NCBI GenBank assembly: GCA_026724425.1 | Contig: JAIUCV010000003.1 | Location: forward strand, 54,763,088-54,827,087 | Length of the DNA: 64,000 bases | Reading direction: 5' to 3' | Source of the DNA: Erythrophleum ivorense | Lineage: Eukaryota > Streptophyta > Magnoliopsida > Fabales > Fabaceae | Part shown: positions 23,625-34,926 of the stretch, piece after piece | How the letters are laid out: the number at the start of each line of letters is the position of its first letter | How positions within the stretch are numbered: position 1 is the first letter of the stretch | Notes under the pieces: model-generated | Told to the model about the DNA's origin: nothing | Database searches by the model: none | Seen by the model: the letters and a program-made list of their open reading frames with translations, nothing else | Program-made: the position numbers and the translations under genes

Positions 23625-25342
23625 AAGAAAAGTTGTTGCACAAAGCTTCTTTCACAGAGTACATGATAGAAAAAAAATAATGAGTCCAAAAGGATTTAAT
23701 CCATTTTGTTATAAGGAAAATTTAAAAAAAGAAAAAAAAAGGAAAAAATTATTCCAAAATCCGGGCTTAGTACGCATGTATGGCATGGATAATTGTTATT
23801 ATATATATATTGACACACACACGCAAACATGGGCACATGTGCACTCATATACTAGATTTGTAAGGGCATAATTCTTCTATAAGTTAATAGGAAGATTAGA
23901 TATAATATTAGGTTGACTTGGGTTATTATTTATGTTGTCATAGCCCAAGTCTAGAGGTATGACTAACATGGAATATGAGATTAATCTTACATTTATAAAC
24001 TTAATAGAACTACAAAAAATATAATTTTGTTAAGCTATTAGATTCAACATGGAGTAGATCCAACTAAAGAACATAGGTCAATTAATATACTAATTCTATA
24101 ATATAAAACCTTTCATTACTCAAGCAAATCACTTTTGATTCTTTTGCAAAAATTCCAGTAGAATGGCCTTTTAAAAATAAGATATCCTGAAATTTCTACA
24201 ACTCAAACAGTAACAATACAATAAGGAGAGCTTTGCTTTCAATTAGTAACAATTAATCTAACCTAAACTGTGATAGGGATCCTGTTTGTATGATTTGTGG
24301 AGTTATAACTAGTTTATAGAATTTATTGATACAAAAATTTTACAAAATAACATTCTCACACATATCAAGGCAAAGCTTACCCAAAAGTATTGCTAAACCT
24401 TACTAAACTGCAAAAGAAAACTCTAGCTTATGCACAATATTAGAAATACCAAATGTTCAACAAGTAAATAACATGACATAGTTAAGTAAATAAATATAAA
24501 TAAATTTGAATAGAAAAACATTTGAGTAAATGGATAATTGGAGCATCTTATAGCTTCACTTGGAAAGGAACTTTGAAACTTGCAACCACACGTTTTTATA
24601 TAATAGATGAATTCTAAAGTTCAAACATAAACCACATGCTAAAATTTTTCTTATTATATAATCAAAACCTATAAGAAAAGTAATACTAAGTGACACATAT
24701 TTAAGGAAATTTTCAAAACATGATTTCCTAAAACTCTTTCCATTGGAAGGATTTCCCTTAGAATAGGATAGCTGTTGCGAGCATATAACTCATGTAGGTA
24801 AGTAACTAACTTGTCATAGTCATTTAACCTATGAGGATAAATAACAAATTTGTTATGAGGCTTTTGCAAAATGTAAAATAACATCTTTTTGTTTGACATG
24901 TGATGATTGTTACATGGGGTTGGCATCTCCTACACTTACTGCTAGTTGGGGTACTGGCTAAGGTGCGTAAGAGCTAATAGGATTGTTATTAGCAACCAAT
25001 ATTCTATACTAGTCCTTCCATAAAAATGTTTCAATTATGTATGGAATCATAGTAGTTCAACTCATCAATAAAGACTTTCTCAAGCGATCAACATCAACAT
25101 CTATAAGGATTTTTGAAATCATTCATGTTGATTCCATACACGTAGTAATGACTTAAAATTTATGATAATGTAACTTTATTGAAAATATTTCCTTAATTGA
25201 AAATGGATACCTGTAATTTCAATAGATCAAGAAGCATGATAGTTTACAAAATATAAATATGCAAGATAGAAAAATATGAAATGAGAATGCATGCAATAAA
25301 ATGTTATTTACTCCTTGTGCAACTAGTGTAGCCGTGATGGCT
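23625..25342. other. Unassigned AT-rich DNA between copia and a solo LTR
   Basis: No gene or element is recognised. It has many short A/T runs and a small ACACACACGC run near 23814. It could be LRR-RLK intron or old decayed transposon. Confidence 0.4.
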
Positions 25343-25347
25343 CCTAC

Positions 25348-28245
25348 TGTAACAACCGGGAAAAAGAGAGAAGAAAGAAAGGAAGGAAAAAGAAAAAGAA
25401 AAGAAAAGCTGAAAATTTTTGAAGGGCTGAAAATTTTCTAAGTCTGCTAGCTACAGCCCGGCTATAGCGAATGTACCTGTTCGCTATAGCGAGAAATGGT
25501 CTAGCTATAGCGAGAGTGCCTTCTCACTATAGCGAAAATGCTTCTAGCTATAGCGAGTGCGGGCATCCTATATAAAATCTAGGGAGCTGCTCGCCGTAGC
25601 GAATGCCATAGCGAAAGCAGGGGTCTGGGACAGATACGAGCTCGCAGTAGCGAGAGTAATGGCTCGCTATAGCGAGGGTTAATCCGGAAAAGCGAGAAAA
25701 AAGAGGATTTGACCTATTAAAGCATCCTAATCCCTCCTTTCTTCTTCCAACCGACCTAAGCTCCCCCTAAGACAGAGAAGAGGGTGGAGGAGAGAGAGAG
25801 AAGCCTAGAGGATGAAGGAAGAACAAGAAAAGGTAAGAATTTCATGGCTTTTCTCCTAGAAAGTTGTTCTTCTCCCCTTGCTCTCTTTTCCTACGGTTTT
25901 AGTAGTTAAAATAGCCGTGTTTTGAGCTTAGTTCAGAGGAGGGAAAGTAGAAAACTCCTCTTGAAAAAGACCAAGACTCACATATGCCTACTCCTTCCTT
26001 ACTTCCTTTCTTGAGAAGCTTGAGAGAGGAAGGAGAGTGGGTGAATTTCTAGTTAGAGAAAGAAACCCCTAGCTTGATATGCTTAGTAGGGTTGCTAGAA
26101 AGAGATCCCTAGCTTCATGAATAAAGTATTAAGAGTGTAATTCCATGTTCTTGTGTGGTTAGGCTCAAGAGAAGCTCTCCCATCTAGAGATGATTGTGAA
26201 ACCCACAAAGGAGGAGACAAATTGAAGAGGAAAGTTGTGAATAGCTAATAAGGTAGCTCTCTCTACCTTCTCTCATGCATAAGGTGTGTGCTTACTTGTC
26301 TTGCTTGTGTGTATGTATGTTTTGAGCCATGAGAAGTATGCTAGCATGATGATGTCTTATGTGTTTTAATGATGTTTTATGTGATTTTTGAGTTTGCTTG
26401 AGTATGGAAAAGCCAATAACCTTTTAGCCATGGTGAGGATGAGCCAAAAACCCTCAAGTTGGTTGAGACAAAGTAAAAAGTCTCCCAAAAGTGAGGTTGA
26501 CTCCCAAAAAATAAGGGTTGAGTCTAAGGACCTCTTAAGAATGGGTGAAGCAAGTCCAAAATCCACAAGTGAGTAGGTGAGGCTAATTCATTTACTTAGC
26601 AAGCTCTCATATGTTATGTATGGCCTATTCACATATCGAAAATGTTTTCTTATACATAGCCAACTCAAATGTTGCAAAGGTTTTCTTATGACTTTACATG
26701 CTAATATGTTCATACATACATTGTGAGACTTGTTTGCATGCTATGTGTGTATGATTGAATGAGAGATGAGCTATTGAGATTCTTCGAATCTCACCCTCCC
26801 TCTCCACCATCCCAACATGCTAGGTGGACCAAGTGAGGCAAGAGATGGGAGCCACCAAGCTTGAAGCTAGGGGAAGTCAATGAAGAGCTTATAAAGAGTT
26901 ATGTTGTTATTATCTTGTAGCTAGTCAAGAGATGTAATCTAATGATATAATGTATGATCTAGCACATATGACCATTGTAAATGAATGTATTCAATATATA
27001 TATGAGAATTGAATTCATGGTGCTTGATGTAGCAAATTGGCAATGAAAAGTATGATTTAGCATAAGCCATGAGTGTATGTGTTGGTGTGGAAGAGTGAGT
27101 TTTGAGAATCTGAGTTGTTAGACACTTGAGCCATGTTTGATAGCCTATATTGATGCTATCCCACGTGCTCATAGAGCCTTAGAAGTAGAAGAGGCAAAGT
27201 TGAACCCTTAGAGTCACAATTAACACATGAAAGTGGTCATTTTGCCCATGATGTCCAAGTTTGACCAAATGACCTCTTCTTTCCTTAAAATTTGGCATGT
27301 GACTAGATCTTTTCTAGATTTTTTTTGGAAGCTAAAGATAAAATCATTTGGAGGTCTATATAATTTTCTATGATTTTTTAAAGTTGGTATCAGAAATTCG
27401 GATTTGTGTATGCACTGTTCACTTGGTCAGTTTGGAAATTGTGTCGTTCGAGGGGCAAACGTGGTCCAATGACTACAAAATTTTATAGACATAAACTAGA
27501 TAGTCACAGTGACTTATAGAAACTGGAAGAACCTCATTTGGAGGTCTAGAGAGGGAGATATGAAATTTCGAAGTTCCAGCCCAGAATCAGTCATCTCACC
27601 AGACCCGAAGTACTGTTTCATCGGTTTCCGGGAGTTTGGCTTAATGAACTGATCTGGAAATATTTTTTCTCTCTATTTAACATCCACATATTTCCATAGT
27701 GATATCATTTGCAAGCATTGGATTTTTTTGGAATTAGTTAGACATTTTTGAAATTCATATCAGTAAACTGTGACAGTAACAGAGCCCCTCCGACCAGCAG
27801 ATGTTTTCGCATGTCAAACTCGTTATGTGTAGGATTTTATGACTTGAATATATTTTTCCCACGAAGTAGACAGTCTAAGCTTTCCAGAATGACCAAGAGT
27901 GCATGTTTCCGAGTTTTCGAGATTTAGTTATGAATTTCTAAAGTTTGTCCAGAATTGAGGCCCAGCATGGCCGAGAATAAACATGCATGGTTCACACTAA
28001 CTTTTGGTTTCCATGGGCTAAGAGCATGTTTTTATGACATAAATGAGTGGTAACAATGAAATTGAATATGATGGGGAATAGTACGAGCTCACTCGGGTCA
28101 CATGACACCGAGATGACTTGTTAGCCATGCCTCGATATTAAGAAAATATAAGAACCCAATGAGGAAAATCTCACTCTACTCTTCCCATAGATGTCTGAGA
28201 GCATGTAATGCATAGTGCTAGAGAGCTAGAGATGAAGGTGTTGCA
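25348..28245 (+). mobile_element. Chromovirus-family solo LTR
   Basis: Starts TGTAACAACC, ends GGTGTTGCA, 2898 bp, perfect target duplication CCTAC (25343-25347, 28246-28250). CTATAGCGA array at about 25447-25680. AGGTAAG donor-like site at 25832-25838. Hairpin with loop TTC at about 26775. TGGTATCAGA inside at about 27390. No coding. Confidence 0.95.
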
Positions 28246-28250
28246 CCTAC

Positions 28251-29931
28251 CATTTTTCCCCAAAATCCTTCGAGGTGAAAGTTTCCTCACCATTCCTTAT
28301 ACTCAACTTGTAAACTTTGTTACTTAAGCTTCTAATTTTGATCATTTTAGTCCATATTTATTTATAAATGAAAGGATTAGAGCCATAAGAAATTCTCATG
28401 CATAATTGACTTAGGCAACTACATCAAGTAACTTAACACATTTTATAGGCATATTAAACCAAGACCCTGAAAAAATAAAGTAAAATAAAATAAAATAAAA
28501 AATTGCTTAGATTTAAGTAGTGTCAAAACTAAAAGCAAGATTAATTTACCTTTCATATTACTAAGGCAGAAAAACACATTATCCTAATACCTTAAGTCAT
28601 ATTAGCCATTAATGTTAGATCATGTTTAAGATATAATGACAAGGTAAGCCTAGGATTTAAGTTTAATTAAGTTAACAAGACCAAAAATTTTGCCTTAGTA
28701 AATACACTATAGAACAAGTAAGTTGAACTAGCAATTATTAATTTCATCCTAATACAACAAGTAAGCTAAATTATCCTACATGAACTCTCTTGACTAATTC
28801 TAATTCAATGGTTCCAATTTTTTTTCCTACTCTCTTCGCTTACTGAATGGTTTAACTTTAGCACCCACCCTAATCTTAATTCATGTAGGTTCCCATTTTA
28901 AATTCTAAGGCATCTAATGAGCTTAACTATCAAACAATTCATCAAATCCCAAATTATGGAACACACTACAAGACTCTATTAAAGAATCCACCAAGAACAC
29001 CTCTTGAACTCATTTGATAAGCTAACCATGGAAAAAGGGGCGGCTAATTTCCAATATTAGTGATTTTTAATTTTCCATTTTAATCCATGTTTTAATTCTT
29101 GAAGGTTTGATTATAAATTTCTGCCTTTCCATTAACAAACATGATCATTCTATCAATCAACTGCTTTATTAGTTTAATATTTTATCTAAGCTTTACTTAG
29201 ATCAATTTTCTCCTTATCACCAAGCACTCTCAATTATGTACACTTTCAAATTTAGCAAAAAGGTACGTAAAATAGAAATTACTTCAACTCAACATAAAGG
29301 AGCTAGAGGAGAAAGAATTTGACAATACCAAGCAAAGTGGAGTGTCGAAGACTAACTAATTTGGCTAACTTAGTAGCTACAATACATGCCCATATAGAAC
29401 ATGATACAATAGGGCACATCATGATTAGAGGAAATATAAACAAAAAGAAGTGGTTGAAATGGAAAAAGCATATACAAAAGTGGAAGGGTAACTCACTAAG
29501 TTGATAAGGATGAAGGGAAAAAGTTGTACCATGAAGAGTAGGATGCTGAAAAGGTAAGAAATGCATTACTTAAGCTTCACATGCAGCTAATGGAGAATAG
29601 GGAAGCATGTTAGATGATGAAACAAACATAATGAATATAAGAGGAGAAGAAAACCAATGGGAATATGCAATAGAAAAGAATGGGCAAAACTCTCTAACGA
29701 ATATAAAATATAAAGACCAGTGGAAGGCTAGAACCTTTGAAAATTTCTTCTTTTCTCTAATTGATGAAGACTCGTGATGGAGAGGCTTCTTGGAAAAGGA
29801 ATTGGCATAAGACCATATAAGGCATTCTTTGGTCATAAAAGAGAGAGCATAATGATTATCACACAAAAGGCACTTAGGATGACAACAATAAAAATAGAGC
29901 TTGGGTCCACTACTTCTCACCTTATGCTTTC
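28251..29931. other. Unassigned DNA between two solo LTRs
   Basis: No recognisable gene. It holds an AAAAT short repeat (about 28482-28501). Short open frames around 29300-29920 show no motif I can name. Confidence 0.4.
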
Positions 29932-29936
29932 ATATA

Positions 29937-32900
29937 TGTGACAACCAGGATATTAGAAAATTTTCTAAATCTACTATTTATAGCCAGAACCCCTATTAGC
30001 TATAATGAATATACTAGTTCGCTATAGTGAGTTTCCAATTTACTACAGCAAAGGTACTAGTTTGCCATAGCGAGAATGCAGCCCGCTATAACGAGTTCAT
30101 ACGTCCCATACAAAATCCAGGGAGTTTTTCACAATAGCATGCACTGTAGCAAGAACAGGGACCTGGGACTGATGAGTGCTCGCCGTAGTGAGAGAAATTT
30201 TTTGCTATAGTGAGATTTAGTCTGAAAGAAGCGTAAAAAAGTGAAATTTTACTTTTTAAAGAGCCCAAAGGCTCTCCTCTCTTCTAATCAATGTTTCCTC
30301 TGCTTAAGACCAAAGGAGAGCTTATCTAAGAAAGGCACACTAAGGGAAAAGGAAGGAAACCAAGGAAAAGGTGAGAGAAACTTAAGAATTTCATAGCTTT
30401 CCTTCTTGAAATCTTATTTTTCTATTTTTCTCTCTCTTTCTATGGTTTTAGTTCTTGAATTAGTTTTGTTTTGGGCTTGATTCATAAGAGGAAAAGTGGA
30501 GATTTAAAGGGAAGGTGAAGGCAAAGGGAACCACTCTTGAAGAAAGCTAGAATTCAAGGTAGATACTTATGTATCTTTGCTTATTCTTCTTTGCTTCTTG
30601 TGCATGTTGGTTCTACCAACTTGAGAGCTAATAAAAGGAAGGAAGTTTTGATCTAGAATAAGTATGAACCCTTGAATTAGAGTGTGGAAAGTTAGAAAAT
30701 GCAAAGGAATTAAAAGAGGAGCTAATGAATTTCAAAAATGAGCAATTAGGGATGTTTGAGTACTTTGTAAATTTTGTTTTGATGCATAAATCCCTTAGCA
30801 TATGTAAGTATTTGTTTGAGTACTTTGTAAATTTTGTTTTGATGCATGAATCCCCTAGCATATATAAGTATTTGTTTGAGTTCCTAAGACCCCTAGGAAG
30901 CTTCTTAAGTGCCTTTCCCTTCAAGGAAGATTTAGAAGCTTCATTAAACCTTTTATGGAACAAAAAAGGGAATCATAGACTAAGTATGCTTCTTAAGTGT
31001 GTGTGTGTGATGTCTTGACTTGTTCCAAGAAAGTAATTGTATGTTATTTGTTGTATCTAGGCTAAAAAGATCAAGTTTCATCTAGTTATGGTTGTGAGAC
31101 AGAGAAGGGAAAAGAGAAGTTAAAAGGGAAGGATTGTGTTTAATTGCCAAGGTAGCTCTTTACTCTTTCTTGTTGCATTCTTATATATATGATGGTCATT
31201 GTATGCTTATGTGCACACTTGTATTATGAGACATGCCATTTGATATTATCTTGTTGCATTGGTACCAATATGCTTATATTTTAGGTTATGAAAATTGCTC
31301 TTAAAGGGTGAGGTGGTGCCAAAAGTCCCTTACGATAAGTAAGGTAAAGTCAAAAGTCCCTAGATATAGGTAAGATAAAGCTAAAATTCTTATGGATGAG
31401 TAAGACTAAGTCAAAATTCCCTAGACCACAGGTGAGACTAATCTAAAAGTCCTAAAAATAGGGTGAGACTAGACCAAAAATTTCTAGAACTTGTTTTTGG
31501 CTTGATGTAATTTTCATGGTATGTAAACTATGTATTAAATGATTATTGATGGTTTGGATGCCTACTTGCATATTTTGACATGTTTATATACCTTGATTGC
31601 TTCTTTGAATGAGTATATGAGCTATTGAGATTCTTGGAATCTCACCTCCTTCCCCTTCCCATCTTAACATGTTTAGATAGAGCTCAATGAGACCAAAGTG
31701 TAAGCCAAGGAGCCTAGTTAAACATACTTAGTTAATTGTATAGCTTGTTTTGGTTCTTTTGATGTAAAGAAATGGCAAAGTGTGTATATAGATATATATA
31801 TATATATATTATTTTTGATATGTAAACATATGAGCAAGTGTAAAAATATGTATATGTGATGTATAAACCAATTGTGGAACCAAAGCAATGAGAATGCAAG
31901 CTTTGGGTACTTGGTAGCCCATTTCTAAATGTGTATTCTTGTATGTAGCATGGTGAGATTATGATGCATGGTAGTTTGGATCAATTGAAAAGATGGTACA
32001 TGCTATGTTTATACTTTAAAATTTGATCAAGAGGGGGTAGAGCATTTAAGAAGCCATTAGAACCACTCTTGACCCATATAGGATGGTGAAACTGCTATAT
32101 TTGTGAGCTGTGTCATGATCTGACCAAATGAGCTATTCTTAACCCAAAACTTAGCATGTTTATAGGTCTTGTTGAGAGCTTTTTGGAAAGCTAAAGTGCA
32201 TAATATTTAGAGATCTAGAGAATTTTTGGTGAATTTTCAAATTTAAAATTTTTTTATCAATTTGGCTGTGGCACTGTATAAATGGTTAGATCCCTTGCCT
32301 CTATCATTCTTAGGTCAAACATTGTCCAATGGCTATGAAATTTTATGAGCATAAACTAGACTTTCATAATAACCTATACCAACTAGAAGCACCTCATTTA
32401 AATTTATAGAGAGGGAGAAACGAATTTTTGAATTTCCAAATCAATGTCAAGGGCAAAATCTAACCTTCATTACTGTTCTATAAGTTTTCTTGCCCCAGTT
32501 GCTTTTGTTTTGTTTTAGAATTATTTTTTCTCTCTAGTTAACATCTGTAACTATCCAAATTGGTGTATTTTTCCTAAATTGGATTTTTGTGTATTTAGTT
32601 ATAAATTTTTGACTTTCATATCAGTATACTGTGGCAGAAACATTAGTAGTTGGACCTTTCAAGATTTTCTATTAACAAATGTGATCTAAACAATGTTATT
32701 GTGACTTGAAATTATTTTTAAAATAAATTTAATATTAGAGCTTTCTAAAAAGCTATGGTTTGCATGATTTTCATTTTTTTAAAATTTGTTATGTTTTTCT
32801 AAAGTTAGTGTCAAAAATCTAAATTCTAGACCCATAAGATAAATTGCATTTTTCTAGTTTTTAACTTCAAATCCATGGTTCATGGATTGTTTTATACTGT

Positions 32901-33093
32901 GTATAAGTTGTATGGATAGAGTTTGAGTAAAGAATATGATTGAAGGGTTCACAGGACTCACAGGGCGAATTATGAATGTTTAAACCTCAACATAACGCAT
33001 TGAAATGCCACGGTTTTACTTCCTTCCTTTGGAAACTATATGGAATCAAGCTTAAATGAAGGATAAGTAAGGTTAATTTATTATGGTGTTACA
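29937..33093 (+). mobile_element. Chromovirus-family solo LTR, diverged subgroup
   Basis: Starts TGTGACAACC, ends GGTGTTACA, 3157 bp. Flanking pentamers are ATATA (29932-29936) and ATACA (33094-33098), a target duplication with one mismatch. The CTATAGCGA array (about 29975-30215) is worn. Its internal stretch near 30675-30730 closely matches the end of the window (about 63945-64000), so it groups with the gypsy 3' LTR. It has a GGTGAG donor-like site near 30370, the hairpin with loop TTG (about 31627) and a 60-bp internal tandem duplication. Confidence 0.9.
30758..30877. repeat. 60-bp tandem duplication inside the LTR
   Basis: Units 30758-30817 and 30818-30877 begin GAGTACTTTGTAAATTTTG and differ at only a few positions. 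The second copy in the window at 63202 onward cannot be compared because the window ends. Confidence 0.92.
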
Positions 33094-33098
33094 ATACA

Positions 33099-33423
33099 CT
33101 AGGCGAGTTTGGTAAGATAGAAAGGTAAGGCGAGAGGTCTACAAAATACTCTTAAGTCATACTATTTTATGTCTTTTAAAAATAAATTTTTAGAGAAGAA
33201 AAGGTAATACAAGGTAATTAAAGAAAAGAATGAAATAAGATCCTTAAAAAAATTTTTAAATATAACCTGATGTGTTCCCTTAGATATTTTTGAACCCAGA
33301 AACTTATATCAATTCTTCTAAAATTTACTTAAATATGCCAATAATTTACTTTAATTAAGACTAAGCATTTTTTCTAAGTTAAAATTGCTCCATTTTCTTT
33401 TTTTTCCCTTTAGTTATTACATA
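33099..33423. other. Unassigned AT-rich DNA before the RTE element
   Basis: No identifiable feature. It may hold decayed 5' sequence of the following LINE. Confidence 0.4.
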
Positions 33424-33459
33424 TGTAGGACCAAATAGAGAATGTTAGAGTAGTAGAAC

Positions 33460-34926
33460 CAGATAATATACATATTAAGATATGAAAAGTTTAGGAGTGA
33501 AAGGTATAAACTAGTTCACAAAGTTATTTAATAGGATTATGAGATTTAATAGAATGCCAGACAAGTAGAAGCGAAATACTTTAATTCTTATTTATAAGAA
33601 CAAGGGAAACATACAGGATTGTACAAATTATAGAGGAATTAAACCCATGAGCCACACTATAAAATTATGGAAGAAGGTTATTGAGTGGAGATTAAGGAAA
33701 AAAACTTAAGCTATAGAAAATCAATTTTGTTTTATGTCGAGAAGGTTGACCATGGAAGTAATATACATGCTACAAAGAGGAATTAAACTTATGAAGCATA
33801 TTATAAAGTTATAGACAAAGGTTATTGAGCAAAAATTAAGACAAGAGACTTAAGTTATAGAGAATCAATATAGTTTTATGCCTAAAAAGTCAACTATGGA
33901 AGCAATATACTTACTGCGAATGTTTATGAAAAATTATCAAAGGAATAAAAAAAACCTACATATGGTGTTTATTGATTTGGAGAAGACATACGATAGGGCA
34001 TCAATACATGTTTTATGGAAAATTTTGGAGAAAAAAAGAGTTTGTATTACTTATATTTAAACATTTCTGGCTATGTATGATGGAGCTATAACTAATGTGA
34101 AAATATAAGATGGGCTTACTAAAGATTTTTTTAATAGCTATTGGCATGTACCAAGGGTTACCTTTGAACCCTTATTTTTTTACCTTAGTCTTAGATATGC
34201 TCACTGAACATATCCAAGAGCTGGTGCCACAATGCTTTTTTTTTTTTTTTTGCAGATGATATATTTTTAATTGGAGTTAAGAGAGAAAATAAGTGAGAAG
34301 TTAGAGATGTAGAGACTAATTTTAGAAGCATTTGGATTTTGTTTAAGTAGAAGTAGAATGGAGCATATAAAATGTAAGTTTAACAAAAAAACACCAATTT
34401 TAGCATAAAAGTGAAAATCAGAAAATACACTATAATACAAGTTACTTAATTTAAGTATCTTAAGTCTATTATATAACATGATGGGAAAATTAAAAAAAAA
34501 AGATGTAAACCATACAATTCAAATTGGGTGGATGAAATAGAAGAGTATTTCAGATGTTATTACGGATAGAAGAGTATCACTCAAGTTTAAGGGTAAATTT
34601 TATCACAAAGTTATGAGACTTGCAATATTGCATAGGATTGAGTGTTAGGCAATAAAAGACTAACAGGAAAATAAGTTTAATGTTGTAGAAATGGGAATGT
34701 TGCATTAGATAAGTGGGCATGCTAAATAAAATAAAATTAGAAATGAATATATTAGAGAGAAAGTTAGGGTTACACCTATTGTGGTAAAAGATTCTAGAAT
34801 CGCATCTTAGATGGTCTAGATATATGCAGAAAAGACTTATAAAAGCCTAAGTAAGGAGAGTAGATCAGATGGATAGTAGTCTAATAATTAAAGGTAGAGG
34901 GAGACTAAGAAAAATTATAAGCAAAA
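33460..34926 (+). pseudogene. RTE LINE reverse transcriptase relic
   Basis: Recognisable in order: a MPDK.KR motif with LILIYKNKGNIQDCTNYRGI (about 33554-33645), HTIKLWKKVIEWRLR, ENQF.FM, TMEAIYLLRMFMKNY (about 33890-33930), the HMVFIDLEKTYDRAS box with the first catalytic Asp (33958-34000), and FADDIFLIGV with the Asp pair (about 34249-34278). Downstream is the region before the 3' tail (RRVSLKLKG-like, then GRGRLRKII). Stops and shifts are many. A 144-bp segment is tandemly repeated (33632-33775, 33776-33919). A 16-T run directly before the FADD codons shifts the frame. Confidence 0.85.
33632..33919. repeat. 144-bp tandem duplication in the RTE reverse transcriptase
   Basis: Units at 33632-33775 and 33776-33919 both begin AGAGGAATTAAAC. 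They encode the same reverse-transcriptase segment (RGIK...ENQF...TMEV/AIY). They differ at many sites, so the duplication is old. Confidence 0.85.

Noticed and set aside
26366..26576. Open frames on both strands in the LTR short-repeat zone, repeated near 41768
   Set aside because: They follow the degenerate GAGGTTGACTCCC repeats and recur in LTRs of either strand. No known protein motif.
30086..30268. Possible small secreted peptide on the minus strand
   Set aside because: It lies across the LTR palindrome array. It is not a gene.
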